From Thiothrix phosphatis (lineage in GTDB: Bacteria; Pseudomonadota; Gammaproteobacteria; Thiotrichales; Thiotrichaceae): a stretch of DNA of 64,000 nt. The stretch spans positions 119,584 through 183,583 of the forward strand of contig NZ_JAYMYJ010000142.1 of the NCBI RefSeq assembly GCF_035668035.1, in the 5' to 3' direction. How positions within the stretch are numbered: the first letter of the stretch is position 1; every line of letters begins with the position of its first letter. A program made the position numbers and the translations under genes. Positions 16,145 through 25,114 of this stretch are shown one piece after another. The notes under the pieces are model-generated. The model saw only the letters and a list, made by a program, of their open reading frames with translations, was not told where the DNA came from and did no database searches.

Positions 16145-18061
16145 TTGAATCCTGCAACCACACCTTTGCATGATGAACCACGCCATAATGCTGACGCCCC
16201 TCCTGTCCGTTGGGTAGGCCGGATTCCGGTTTCTGCCGCCATGCATGCGCAAAGCGAACTGGATCTGAGCCGCCGTTCGGTCAGCGGCGTGTTTGTCTAT
16301 GTCTTCGGCTGGCTTATTTTGGTGTTGGGGACGGACATCACCCAATTACAACCTGCTTTTGTTTATAGCATGGGCATAACCTTGCTTACGCTTGGCCTGT
16401 TGAGGGTTCTGTTGATGCGGCGCTTTCCAACACTCTACCAGGAGAAGCCTGGGGCATGGCGCTCGTTGTTCGTGTTCGGATTACTGTCCGCCTCCGGCTC
16501 ATGGTCGCTGTTCACTGCCTGGGGATTGGTGAGCCTGGGCTTGACCGCCCAGGGCAGCATCATGCTGCTGCCAATGCTGATGCTCAGTGTCGGAGGCTCC
16601 GCCAGCACCGCGCCCAACCGCTTACTGCTGACCGTTTATACCAATCTCTTGCTGATGCCGCAGATCATCGTGTTGTTGGCGATGGGAACCAGCGCTGCCT
16701 ACACGGCGGCGGCGGCGATGCTCATCTTCGGCATTTTCACCCTGATATTCGGCAACAGCATCCACCGCGATTATTACCAGTTGCTGTACAAGAACGACCT
16801 GCTGGAACAGCAAGCCGCCAAACTGGCGAAAGCTAAGGAAACCGCTGAAGTCGCCAATCAGGCCAAGAGCCGCTTTCTGGCCAATATGAGCCATGAACTG
16901 CGCACACCCATGAATGGCATTTTGGGCGCCAGCGAATTGCTGATCCCGTTGGCCTCAACAGAGGATCAGAAACGATACATTGCCATGATCCACCGCAGCG
17001 GCAAAACCTTGCTGTCGTTGCTGAACGACCTGCTCGATTTTTCCAAAATTGAAGCGGGAAAAATGGACGTGGAAGCAATCCCCTACGACTTCAGGGAGAT
17101 GGCCGCCCATTTGCAGCATTTGCTGGCCATCCGCGCCCAGGAAAAAGGGCTCACATTCACCGTCAACATTGACAAGGCCATCGCCCTGCGCATCGTGGGC
17201 GATGAAACCCGCACCCAGCAAATACTTATCAACCTGCTGGGCAACGCCATTAAATTCACCGAAAAGGGGGAAGTTTCACTCAACGTTTTTTTGCGCAACG
17301 CCAACCAGCAGTTACGTTTTGAAGTCCGGGATAGTGGCATCGGCATCCCGGAGGAAAAACAGCCATTGCTGTTCCACAGTTTCCAGCAGATGGAAACCTC
17401 CACGGCGCGCAAATACGGCGGCACCGGGCTGGGCCTGGCGATTTCCCGGCAACTGGTCAAACTCATGGCTGGCGACATCGGCGTGGACAGCAAGGCCGGG
17501 GAAGGCTCCTGTTTCTGGTTTGAAATACCGTATCTGGCAGCAGCCAACACGCCTGAAAAAACCGCAGCGCCTGTGATCCCGCAGGATGTCCCGCTGCACC
17601 CCACCCATCGCATCTTGCTGGCGGAAGATAACTTCATCAATCAGGCCATCGTCAAGGCCATGTTGGAAAGCTTGGGGTTGCGCAGCATTGACACCGTCGA
17701 AAATGGCGAGCAAGCCCTGCAGAAACTGGCTGAAAAAGATTACGACCTGGTGCTGATGGATGTGCAAATGCCCGAATGTGATGGCCTGGAAGCCAGCCGC
17801 CATATCCGCGGAATGCAACCCAGGGCAGGAATGGCCCCAGTCCGTAACCCAGCCATTCCAGTCATTGCCCTGACCGCCAACATAATGCCGGAGGACATCA
17901 GGAAATGCCTGCAAGCGGGCATGGACAGCCATTTGGGCAAGCCGCTGGAGACGCAAGCCCTGGCGCTGGAACTGCGCAGATGGTTACGGGGCGATGGTTT
18001 GCCTGCCTGCCCCAAGCAACATAACAAAGGCGACAGCGTAGCGGCGCTCATCAGCGACTGA
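16145..18061 (+). CDS. Hybrid sensor histidine kinase with receiver domain
   Basis: 638 aa. Six hydrophobic segments between about residues 48 and 205 form a membrane sensor without a large periplasmic domain. A short coiled coil (LLEQQAAKLAKAKETAEVANQ) leads to the HisKA domain with FLANMSHELRTPMNG, phosphoacceptor His250. HATPase motifs follow (N box LLGNAIKFTEKG, G1 DSGIGIPEE, G2 GGTGLGLAIS). A C-terminal receiver has LLAEDN and LVLMDVQMPE with Asp539. No Hpt or output domain is present, so phosphate must go to a separate partner not found nearby. Start TTG is preceded by GAGAAAG; an ATG at residue 33 is the alternative. Its 3' end overlaps acpS by 78 bp tail to tail. Confidence 0.9.
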   Translation: MNPATTPLHDEPRHNADAPPVRWVGRIPVSAAMHAQSELDLSRRSVSGVFVYVFGWLILVLGTDITQLQPAFVYSMGITLLTLGLLRVLLMRRFPTLYQEKPGAWRSLFVFGLLSASGSWSLFTAWGLVSLGLTAQGSIMLLPMLMLSVGGSASTAPNRLLLTVYTNLLLMPQIIVLLAMGTSAAYTAAAAMLIFGIFTLIFGNSIHRDYYQLLYKNDLLEQQAAKLAKAKETAEVANQAKSRFLANMSHELRTPMNGILGASELLIPLASTEDQKRYIAMIHRSGKTLLSLLNDLLDFSKIEAGKMDVEAIPYDFREMAAHLQHLLAIRAQEKGLTFTVNIDKAIALRIVGDETRTQQILINLLGNAIKFTEKGEVSLNVFLRNANQQLRFEVRDSGIGIPEEKQPLLFHSFQQMETSTARKYGGTGLGLAISRQLVKLMAGDIGVDSKAGEGSCFWFEIPYLAAANTPEKTAAPVIPQDVPLHPTHRILLAEDNFINQAIVKAMLESLGLRSIDTVENGEQALQKLAEKDYDLVLMDVQMPECDGLEASRHIRGMQPRAGMAPVRNPAIPVIALTANIMPEDIRKCLQAGMDSHLGKPLETQALALELRRWLRGDGLPACPKQHNKGDSVAALISD

Positions 18062-18388
18062 CAGCTCCATTGCCCCCACCCCCAGCGCAGCGGCTGTCCC
18101 CTGAGTGACGCCATGCAGATGCAGCCAGGGTTTGCCGCGCGCATCATGGGCAGTTTCAATTTCATGCCAACGCGCATCTTTGCCAAAGCCGGTGCCAAGC
18201 GCCTTGACAACCGCTTCCTTGGTGGCGAAACGCTTCGCCAGCCAGGCAGCCTGTTTGCTCACCGATAAAAACTGCTCCAGTTCGGCAGGGTGAAGGATGC
18301 GTTCGGCAAAACGTTGGGGATGGCGCTCCAGCATCTGCTCAATACGCCCAATTTCCACAATGTCAGTGCCGATCCCAATAACATTCAT
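17984..18388 (-). CDS. acpS: Holo-[acyl-carrier-protein] synthase
   Basis: Transfers 4'-phosphopantetheine from CoA to ACP. 134 aa. Diagnostic motifs are the N-terminal IGIGTDIVEIGRI (metal-binding Asp) and LAKRFATKEAVVKALGTGF with the second acidic ligand, then HEIETAHDARGKPWLHLHG and LSVADERRYAVAFVML. The ATG overlaps the pdxJ stop (ATGA). Its last 26 codons run antisense through the 3' end of the hybrid kinase gene, and the tail LLGAGRQTIAP extends a little past the usual AcpS end. It is the final gene of the long rpoE-to-acpS run. Confidence 0.93.
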   Translation of the reverse strand: MNVIGIGTDIVEIGRIEQMLERHPQRFAERILHPAELEQFLSVSKQAAWLAKRFATKEAVVKALGTGFGKDARWHEIETAHDARGKPWLHLHGVTQGTAAALGVGAMELSVADERRYAVAFVMLLGAGRQTIAP

Positions 18389-19119
18389 GACGCTGCGCGC
18401 GCGCCCTGCATCAGCGCCAGCATTTCCGCCGTCGCTTGGCGGATGCCGACAAAAATGGCGCGGGCGACCATGGAATGGCCAATGTTAAGTTCACGGATTG
18501 GCGGGATGGCGGCAATCGCCTGGGTGTTGTGATAATCCAGCCCATGCCCGGCATTGACCTGGATGCCGAGGCTATCGGCAAACTCGGCGGCGTTACGGAT
18601 ACGGGCGAGTTCACGCTGTTGGTCAGCACCCGTGGCGTTGGCGTAAGCGCCGGTATGCAACTCAATCACTGGCGCGCCTATATCCAGGGCTCGCCGGATA
18701 TGCTCAGGCTCCGGTTCGATGAACAGCGACACACGGATACCGGCGCTGCCCAAGCGCTGGGTGGCGTTACGGATGCGCTCAAACTGGCCGATGATGTCCA
18801 GCCCGCCTTCGGTCGTCAGTTCCTCACGCTTTTCCGGCACGATGCAACAGTCATTGGGCAAGACATCGCAGGCGATATCCACCATTTCAGCCGTGGCTGC
18901 CAGCTCCAGATTCAGGCGGGCGCTGCACATTTTGCGGATGGCGTAGGCGTCCGCGTCCTGAATATGGCGGCGGTCTTCCCGCAGGTGGATGGTGATCGCT
19001 TGCGCACCCGCATCCTCCACCAAGCGGACAGCTTCCAGCAGGTCAGGATAGGGTGTGCCGCGCGCTTGGCGGATCGTGGCGATATGGTCGATATTGACCC
19101 CAAGTTCGATCTTATTCAT
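18385..19119 (-). CDS. pdxJ: Pyridoxine 5'-phosphate synthase
   Basis: Last step of de novo vitamin B6 synthesis, condensing 1-deoxyxylulose 5-phosphate with aminoacetone phosphate. 244 aa from ATG (MNKIELGVNIDHIATIRQARGTPYPD), the family's first signature. ITIHLREDRRHIQD, CIVPEKREELTTEGGLD, ELHTGAYAN and NAGHGLDYHN follow, matching the TIM-barrel active site. The start lies 8 bp inside the end of recO, and the stop overlaps acpS. The pdxJ-acpS pair is conserved in E. coli and relatives. Confidence 0.96.
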   Translation of the reverse strand: MNKIELGVNIDHIATIRQARGTPYPDLLEAVRLVEDAGAQAITIHLREDRRHIQDADAYAIRKMCSARLNLELAATAEMVDIACDVLPNDCCIVPEKREELTTEGGLDIIGQFERIRNATQRLGSAGIRVSLFIEPEPEHIRRALDIGAPVIELHTGAYANATGADQQRELARIRNAAEFADSLGIQVNAGHGLDYHNTQAIAAIPPIRELNIGHSMVARAIFVGIRQATAEMLALMQGARAAS

Positions 19120-19807
19120 TGAGCAATTGTCTCGCATTCAAGGTTTTGCCGTTCAGCAGCATCTGGATCAGGTGATCAAGCAGTTGGCGTAATTCCCTGC
19201 ATTGGCCAGCGTTCATCGTTTCCGGCTCACGCAAGGCGATCAGCAAACTGCCGGGAACCGGAACGCCCTTGCCCTCCCCTGCATCCGGATACAGGCCATG
19301 GTCAGGGCGAAAACGGTAACGCGCCAGCGGCAAAATATCACGCCCTCCTGCATCATCATGCCACAGGTTCAGAACATAGCCCGCAGCCGCCAATACGTCC
19401 AGTTCAAACAAGGGCAACGCCAGCAAATCTGCCGGAACCAGCAAGCGCGTCAAGGTGCGCTGATAATGGCCAAACAGTTCAGGTTGCGGCTGATCCCGCC
19501 AGAGTGCGCGCAATAACAGCTCATTCGCGTAAATGGCGCGGATCAAACCTATGCCTTTCAGCGCATAACGATGGGTTTCATCGGCATGGAACAGGGTAAA
19601 CACCTCTCCCCTGCCAACCCAGTTGGCTTCCAGCAGGCGGAACGGTTCCAGCATTCCCCTGGCGCGGGTTCCCTTGCCCTTGGTGAATTTGGCCACACAG
19701 GTGATTTTGCCCGCTTCCCGGCTGAACATGTCCAGCAACAGGCTGGTGTCGCGGTAAGCATTGCGCCGCAGGATGAAGGCTGGGGAAAGTTCGGCTGGTA
19801 CAGGCAT
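19112..19807 (-). CDS. recO: DNA repair protein RecO
   Basis: Helps load RecA on SSB-coated single-stranded DNA in the RecFOR pathway. 231 aa. The N-terminal OB fold reads PAFILRRNAYRDTSLLLDMFSREAGKITCVAKFTKGKGTR, typical of RecO. The helical part contains YANELLLRALWRDQPQPELFGHYQRTL and LAAAGYVLNLWHDDAGG. The zinc-binding cysteines of some RecO proteins are absent, as in the E. coli type. Lies between the DUF2721 gene and pdxJ, overlapping the latter by 8 bp. Confidence 0.93.
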   Translation of the reverse strand: MPVPAELSPAFILRRNAYRDTSLLLDMFSREAGKITCVAKFTKGKGTRARGMLEPFRLLEANWVGRGEVFTLFHADETHRYALKGIGLIRAIYANELLLRALWRDQPQPELFGHYQRTLTRLLVPADLLALPLFELDVLAAAGYVLNLWHDDAGGRDILPLARYRFRPDHGLYPDAGEGKGVPVPGSLLIALREPETMNAGQCRELRQLLDHLIQMLLNGKTLNARQLLNE

Positions 19808-19815
19808 ACAACAAC

Positions 19816-20268
19816 CTAACGCGGGGTCACATCAATGCTGCTGGTCGCCAGCTGAATTTCATACAGAAAGCACAGCAAGGCGCTCACCAACGCGAACATC
19901 GCCAGAATAAACAAGATGGAAATCACGTTTGACAAGTCCACCCCGATCATTGCACTGAGAAACAATGTGCCGATCACCACGCAAACCAGCAAGGCGCAGC
20001 CAGTGGAAAGGCCTATCGCCCAATGGATCAGGCGCGCCCGTTGCGACAATACCGACATTTCCTTGTGGATGAACGTTGTCGCCAGTTCCAAGGCTGTCGG
20101 CAACTGGACATCCAGGACGCGGAAGCGGTCAACGACCCGCGCCAGACGATTGACCAGCACGGATAACAGCGAACCCACCCCAGTCAGCAAAAAGACGGGG
20201 GCCACCGCCAATTGGATGACATGTGCGACATTGGCGATGACATCAACTTCCTGCATCAATGAGCCCAT
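19816..20268 (-). CDS. DUF2721-type membrane protein
   Basis: 150 aa from an ATG preceded by AAGG. Three hydrophobic helices: VAHVIQLAVAPVFLLTGVGSLLSVL (~10-35), IGLSTGCALLVCVVIGTLFLSAMIG (~80-105) and VISILFILAMFALVSALLCFLYEI (~112-136). Between the first two is a basic stretch NRLARVVDRFRVLD, the typical signature of the uncharacterised DUF2721 family. Function unknown. It is inserted between era and recO, which are adjacent in E. coli, on the same strand. Confidence 0.75.
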   Translation of the reverse strand: MGSLMQEVDVIANVAHVIQLAVAPVFLLTGVGSLLSVLVNRLARVVDRFRVLDVQLPTALELATTFIHKEMSVLSQRARLIHWAIGLSTGCALLVCVVIGTLFLSAMIGVDLSNVISILFILAMFALVSALLCFLYEIQLATSSIDVTPR

Positions 20269-20298
20269 GGAATACCTTTTCCAGCACAAATACAGCCG

Positions 20299-21183
20299 TC
20301 AGGATGAAATGCCAAGGCTATGCAAGTGGCGCGGGCTGTTTTCCCAGTTTTCCTCCACCCGCACCCACAGCTTGAGCATGACCTTGCGCTCCAGGAAACC
20401 TTCCAGCGCAATGCGGGCGGAACTGCCGATGCGCTTGAGGGTTTCCCCCTTATGGCCAATCACAATGCCCTTCTGGTTGTCGCGGCTCACCCAAATGGCG
20501 GCGTTGATTTCGGTAAGCTTGGGGCTTTCCTTGAAAGCCTCGATTTCAACGGCGGTGGCGTAAGGCATTTCCTGATGCAAGTACTGCATCAACTGTTCGC
20601 GGATCAGCTCGCTGCAAATGAAACGGGTGGACTGGTCGGTAAGGTCATCTTCCTCATAAAGCCACTCCTGCGCAGGCATGACCTTGGCCAAGGCGGCCTT
20701 AAGCTGTTCTGTATTGACGCCTTTAACAGCAGACAGCGGGAAAACCTCCTGGAATGGGTGTTTCGCCAGCACTTCCGGCAACCAGCCCAGCAACCGCTGC
20801 TTTTCCTTTACCCTGTCAACCTTGTTGGCCGCCAGGAAAACTGGGCGGTTGATATGGGCAAGACGCTGCAACACCAGTGCATCTTCGTCTGTCCATTTCA
20901 TGGCTTCCACAATCATCACGACGGCATCCACACCCTCGATCGCCGCCACAGCCTCCATATTGATGGTCTTGTTGAGCAGGCTTTTGGAGGTGCGGTGAAT
21001 GCCGGGAGTGTCAACGAATATGATCTGGTTTTCGCCTTCAGTCAGGATGCCGCGTATGCTGTGCCGCGTGGTTTGCGGTTTGTTGGCGATCGCGGAAACC
21101 TTGAAACCGATCAGGTGGTTCATCAGGGTGGATTTACCGACATTGGGGCGCCCAATGATGGCAACATGGCCACAGCGCTTCAT
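20299..21183 (-). CDS. era: GTPase Era
   Basis: Essential GTPase that binds the 3' end of 16S rRNA in 30S assembly. 294 aa. G1 GRPNVGKST (11-19), switch/G2 region KPQTTRHSIRGI, G3 VDTPGIH, G4 NKVDRV and G5 PLSAVKG. The C-terminal KH domain reads EINAAIWVSRDNQKGIVIGHKGETLKRIGSSAR, the rRNA-binding core. The ATG overlaps the rnc stop in ATGA; a frame extending further upstream lies inside rnc and is not used. The rnc-era coupling is conserved in E. coli. Confidence 0.97.
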   Translation of the reverse strand: MKRCGHVAIIGRPNVGKSTLMNHLIGFKVSAIANKPQTTRHSIRGILTEGENQIIFVDTPGIHRTSKSLLNKTINMEAVAAIEGVDAVVMIVEAMKWTDEDALVLQRLAHINRPVFLAANKVDRVKEKQRLLGWLPEVLAKHPFQEVFPLSAVKGVNTEQLKAALAKVMPAQEWLYEEDDLTDQSTRFICSELIREQLMQYLHQEMPYATAVEIEAFKESPKLTEINAAIWVSRDNQKGIVIGHKGETLKRIGSSARIALEGFLERKVMLKLWVRVEENWENSPRHLHSLGISS

Positions 21184-21842
21184 GGCGACACCTGCTCGAA
21201 GGCAAACCTGGCGGCCGCCTGCTCTGCCTTGCGGCGGCTGCTGGCAGTCCCTTGGGTGCGGATACCCATATCTAAAATGACGCACTCCGCCGTGAACGTC
21301 TGCCGATGGGCCTCCCCTTCCACATCCAGCAAATTGTATTCTGGCAGGGCATGGCCACGTGACTGAAGAAATTCCTGCAAGCGGCTTTTGGGATCCTTAA
21401 GGGTATCTTCGGAAGGCAGTTTTTCCAGTTGTTCACCGTAAACCGCCAAAATAAAGGCTTTCGCCGCTTCCAGACCCTGTTCCAGATAAATGCAACCGAT
21501 CAGCGCCTCAAGCGCATCAGCAAGGATGGATTTACGCCGAAAACCGCCGCTTTTTAACTCTCCTGGCCCCAAACGCAGAAAATCGCCAATGGAAAGTTCA
21601 GCCGCAATGCTGGCCAAGGCATTTTCGTTGACAAGTGAGGCGCGTAACCGGCTGAGGTAGCCTTCGCTGGCTCGGGGAATGCGCTTATAAAGCTCCGTGG
21701 TGATAATTAGACCAAGCACGCTATCACCAAGAAACTCCATCCGCTCGTTATGTTTGCCATCTGCGCTGCGATGGGTAATGGCGCGGATGAAAGTGTCCGT
21801 CGCCATCAGTTCCCTGCCCAACAATCTAGTCAGTTTGTTCAA
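21180..21842 (-). CDS. rnc: Ribonuclease III
   Basis: Cleaves double-stranded RNA, including rRNA precursors. 220 aa. The nuclease signature HNERMEFLGDSVLGLIITTELY carries the metal-binding glutamate and aspartate, and ADALEALIGCIYLEQG holds the second acidic set. The dsRNA-binding domain begins DPKSRLQEFLQSRGHALPEY. The start is TTG, overlapping the upstream TGA stop as TTGA, with GGAGAT just before it, so translation is probably coupled to the DUF4845 gene. The next in-frame ATG would delete the first conserved helix. Confidence 0.95.
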   Translation of the reverse strand: MNKLTRLLGRELMATDTFIRAITHRSADGKHNERMEFLGDSVLGLIITTELYKRIPRASEGYLSRLRASLVNENALASIAAELSIGDFLRLGPGELKSGGFRRKSILADALEALIGCIYLEQGLEAAKAFILAVYGEQLEKLPSEDTLKDPKSRLQEFLQSRGHALPEYNLLDVEGEAHRQTFTAECVILDMGIRTQGTASSRRKAEQAAARFAFEQVSP

Positions 21843-22222
21843 GTATCTCCAGCCTTTCCCAACTCTTTCGAATATTCAAATGTAGTCAAAAAATCAATAT
21901 TGGCAATCCAATGTTTACGCACTTCGTAGTTGACTGCAAGCGCATGGACATTCTCTTTTCCCTCGACCTGCTCGATTGAAAAATTCTCCGGTTTGATGCC
22001 GTATATGCCATTGATATCAAGATAATCAGAAACTTTTCCCCGAATTTGTTGCGTTGATGCATTTCGTAGGGAGGAATCCATTGCAATCTTGTCCATCAAT
22101 GAATGCACGGCATAAAACTCAATGTAGATGGGCGCTAGTTTAACTATTGTTATAAAAGCAAATATGACAACGCCCAGACCCGCCACCCATGAAATGAAAG
22201 TGGCACCTTTTTGTTTATGCAT
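21839..22222 (-). CDS. DUF4845 family membrane-anchored protein
   Basis: 127 aa. Short N-terminal cytoplasmic piece (MHKQKGAT), one membrane helix (FISWVAGLGVVIFAFITIVKLAPIYIEF) and a small outer domain. The family is known from this same slot between lepB and rnc in many beta- and gammaproteobacteria; function uncharacterised. Its sequence is visibly AT-richer than its neighbours. The TGA stop overlaps the TTG start of rnc. Confidence 0.8.
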   Translation of the reverse strand: MHKQKGATFISWVAGLGVVIFAFITIVKLAPIYIEFYAVHSLMDKIAMDSSLRNASTQQIRGKVSDYLDINGIYGIKPENFSIEQVEGKENVHALAVNYEVRKHWIANIDFLTTFEYSKELGKAGDT

Positions 22223-22274
22223 AATGAATACCTTTATTGTTATTAATTAATTTTTAGACAAAAAACCTACAGGA

Positions 22275-23039
22275 TTAATTTATCGCCTTGCCAATCCGTG
22301 AAAATTTGAAGCCATCCCCCCCCATATTCAGGTGCATCCAGACATAAGTTGCTTTACCAACGATATTGGCTTCAGGCACCAATCCCCAGAAACGGCTGTC
22401 ATTACTCATATCCCGGTTATCGCCCATCATGAAGTAATGACCCGCTGGCACCACAATGGAGCCGGTTCTTCCAGGTGTGTTAGGGATTATCAGAATATCA
22501 TGAGCCACCCCCAACAAATCTTCCACTTGACGGGCGGTATCGCGTTTATCGTTATGCTGGTCAAGCGCCATATAACCGCCCGCATCAGTATGCTGCAAAT
22601 CCACACCATTGACCCGGAGGGATTTATTGTCCCACTCCAGCACATCACCCGGAATGCCGACCACACGCTTGATGTAATCCACTTTCGGATTTTCAGGGTA
22701 ACGGAACACCATCACATCACCACGCTGAGGCTCCCCCAGATTTAGGATTTTGGTGTGCAAAACCGGTAAGCGTAAACCATAGGCAAACTTGTTCACCAGA
22801 ATAAAATCGCCAATTTCCAGCGTAGGCAGCATGGAGCCTGAAGGTATGCGGAAGGGTTCAGCCACAAATGACCGCAGCAGCAACACAATCAACAATACCG
22901 GGAAAAATGAACGTGCATACTCCACCAACACCGGCTCTGTGTCACCCGATCGCTTCCCGGCAAGCACAACGTACAACAGCCAGATGACGCCGGTCACTGA
23001 GGTGGCCGCAACCAGCCAGAATTCCAGATCAAAATCCAT
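22275..23039 (-). CDS. lepB: Signal peptidase I
   Basis: Inner-membrane protease removing signal peptides from exported proteins. 254 aa. Two N-terminal membrane helices (FWLVAATSVTGVIWLLYVVLA and FFPVLLIVLLLRSFV). Box B FRIPSGSMLPTL has the catalytic Ser69, box D DYIKRVVGIPGD the general-base Lys124; the 55-residue spacing equals that of the E. coli pair Ser91/Lys146. Box E GDNRDMSNDSRFWG is also intact. Follows lepA by 19 bp, the usual order. Confidence 0.96.
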   Translation of the reverse strand: MDFDLEFWLVAATSVTGVIWLLYVVLAGKRSGDTEPVLVEYARSFFPVLLIVLLLRSFVAEPFRIPSGSMLPTLEIGDFILVNKFAYGLRLPVLHTKILNLGEPQRGDVMVFRYPENPKVDYIKRVVGIPGDVLEWDNKSLRVNGVDLQHTDAGGYMALDQHNDKRDTARQVEDLLGVAHDILIIPNTPGRTGSIVVPAGHYFMMGDNRDMSNDSRFWGLVPEANIVGKATYVWMHLNMGGDGFKFSRIGKAIN

Positions 23040-23058
23040 CTTTCGTCCTTATCAGTCG

Positions 23059-24864
23059 TTATTTGTCGCCTACTTTCAAAACGGCGAGGAAAGCTTCCTG
23101 CGGAATTTCCACACTGCCCACCTGTTTCATGCGCTTTTTGCCTTCTTTCTGTTTTTCCAGCAATTTGCGCTTACGGCTCACGTCGCCGCCATAACACTTC
23201 GCCAGCACGTCCTTACGCATCGCCTTGACCGTGCTGCGGGCAATAATATTGCTGCCAATGGCGGCCTGGATCGCAACTTCGTACATCTGGCGCGGAATCA
23301 GATCCTTCATTTTTTCCACCAATTGGCGACCGCGCGACTGGGCGAAATCACGGTGGAGCATCAACGCCAAAGCATCCACTTTTTCACCATTGACCAGAAT
23401 GTCGACGCGCACCATCGGCGCAGGCTCAAACCGTTCCATCGCATAATCAAAGGAGGCATAACCACGGCTAACGGATTTAAGGCGGTCAAAGAAATCCATC
23501 ACCACTTCCGCCAGCGGCAATTCGAAGGTCAGGGAGACCTGATTGCCCATGTATTGCATGTTTTTCTGCACACCGCGTTTTTCAATGCACAGGGTGATGA
23601 TGTTGCCCACGTATTCCTGCGGGGTAAGGATGGAGCCACGGATGATCGGCTCACGGATTTCCTTGATCTTGTTCACCACCGGCATTTCTGCGGGGCTATG
23701 GATCATGGTGGTTTCGCCGTTGGTTTGCTCCACTTCATACACCACGGTTGGCGCAGTCGTGATCAGGTTGAGGTTGTATTCGCGCTCCAGCCGCTCCTGC
23801 ACGATTTCCATGTGCAACATGCCCAGAAAACCGCAACGGAACCCGAACCCCAGCGCCTGCGAAGTTTCCGGCTCATAGAACAGCGCGGAATCATTCAGCT
23901 TGAGCTTGGACAAGGCTTCGCGCAGGTTTTCGTATTGGTCGGATTCAACCGGAAAAATGCCTGCGAAAACCCGTGGCTGGATTTCCTTGAACCCCGCCAA
24001 GGGCGTTTCCGCCGGTTTTTGCGCCTCGGTAATCGTGTCACCGACTTTCGCCGCCGAGATTTCCTTGATGCCCGCGATCATGAAACCCACTTCACCTGCC
24101 CGCAGCACATCCAGATCTTTGGTCTTTGGTGTGTAAACGCCAACCCGCTCCACCTGGAAATCACGCCCACTGGACATGAAGCGGATTTTCATTTTCTTCC
24201 GGACTTCACCATCCACCACCCGCACCAACACCACCACACCGAGGTAGTTGTCAAACCATGAATCAATGATCAAGGCTTTCAGCGGCGCATCCGGGTCTCC
24301 CTGGGGCGGTGGAATGCGTTCCACCAGCTGCTCCAGCAGGTCTTCGATGCCAATGCCGGTTTTGGCGCTGACGCGCACGGCGTCAGCGGCGTCAATGCCG
24401 ATAATCTCTTCAATTTCTTGGCAGACGCGTTCCGGGTCAGCAGCGGGCAAATCAATCTTGTTGAGCACCGGCACCACTTCCAGGTTCAGGTCAATGGCGG
24501 TGTAACAGTTGGCGACGCTTTGCGCTTCCACACCCTGGGAGGCATCCACAACCAGCAAAGCCCCATCACAAGCCGCCAGCGAACGGGAAACTTCATAGGA
24601 AAAATCCACATGCCCCGGCGTATCGATGAAGTTCAAATGAAAGGTTTCACCATTGCGCGCCTTATAATCCAACGAAACGCTCTGCGCCTTGATGGTGATG
24701 CCGCGTTCACGCTCCAGATCCATCGAATCCAGCACCTGAGCTTCCATCTCGCGATCCTCCAGGCCGCCGCAATGCTGGATGAAACGGTCGGACAAAGTCG
24801 ACTTCCCGTGGTCGATGTGCGCAATGATCGAGAAGTTGCGGATGTTCTTGTTCGCTTCACCCAT
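23059..24864 (-). CDS. lepA: Elongation factor 4 (back-translocating GTPase)
   Basis: Ribosome-associated GTPase. 601 aa, normal length. G1 AHIDHGKSTLSDR, G2 region RERGITIKAQ, G3 DTPGHVDF, G4 NKIDLPAAD, then SAKTGIGIEDLLE. The C-terminal LepA-specific end is present (DVSRKRKLLEKQKEGKKRMKQVGSVEIPQEAFLAVLKV). The ATG lies 8 bp inside the glutaredoxin-like gene. A 490-codon open frame on the opposite strand is only its mirror. Confidence 0.97.
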   Translation of the reverse strand: MGEANKNIRNFSIIAHIDHGKSTLSDRFIQHCGGLEDREMEAQVLDSMDLERERGITIKAQSVSLDYKARNGETFHLNFIDTPGHVDFSYEVSRSLAACDGALLVVDASQGVEAQSVANCYTAIDLNLEVVPVLNKIDLPAADPERVCQEIEEIIGIDAADAVRVSAKTGIGIEDLLEQLVERIPPPQGDPDAPLKALIIDSWFDNYLGVVVLVRVVDGEVRKKMKIRFMSSGRDFQVERVGVYTPKTKDLDVLRAGEVGFMIAGIKEISAAKVGDTITEAQKPAETPLAGFKEIQPRVFAGIFPVESDQYENLREALSKLKLNDSALFYEPETSQALGFGFRCGFLGMLHMEIVQERLEREYNLNLITTAPTVVYEVEQTNGETTMIHSPAEMPVVNKIKEIREPIIRGSILTPQEYVGNIITLCIEKRGVQKNMQYMGNQVSLTFELPLAEVVMDFFDRLKSVSRGYASFDYAMERFEPAPMVRVDILVNGEKVDALALMLHRDFAQSRGRQLVEKMKDLIPRQMYEVAIQAAIGSNIIARSTVKAMRKDVLAKCYGGDVSRKRKLLEKQKEGKKRMKQVGSVEIPQEAFLAVLKVGDK

Positions 24865-25114
24865 GCTGTAATGCTTGCCTCAAAATCGCTTCGTCGAAGA
24901 AATGCCGGAACAGAATCCGATCCGCTAACGCCACTACAGGAATATCCGCATTAAAACGTTGCCGTAACACAGGGTCTGCGTCGATATCCACCAGCACAAA
25001 GCCAAAATTCAGTTCTTCCTGAAATTCAGCTAAAAGGGCTGTCATCTCGTCACACAGATGACAGCCCTGGCGATAATACACGGTCAGATGGAGTTTTGCT
25101 TCACTCTGTTGCAT
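24857..25114 (-). CDS. Glutaredoxin-like small thiol protein (DUF836 type)
   Basis: 85 aa from an ATG with GAGGCAA upstream. The thioredoxin-fold start LTVYYRQGCHLCDEMTALL holds a C-x2-C pair at the helix tip. It is followed by FVLVDIDADPVLRQRFNADIPVVALADR with the cis-proline strand (IPVV). This is the family of short glutaredoxin-like proteins often found near mucD/lepA. Redox partner unknown. It overlaps the mucD end by 14 bp and the lepA start by 8 bp, so it is locked into the stress operon. Confidence 0.8.
   Translation of the reverse strand: MQQSEAKLHLTVYYRQGCHLCDEMTALLAEFQEELNFGFVLVDIDADPVLRQRFNADIPVVALADRILFRHFFDEAILRQALQHG

Noticed and set aside
22789..24261. 490-codon open frame on the plus strand
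   Set aside because: Antisense to lepA and the end of lepB, low-complexity His/Phe/Gln content, no start context.
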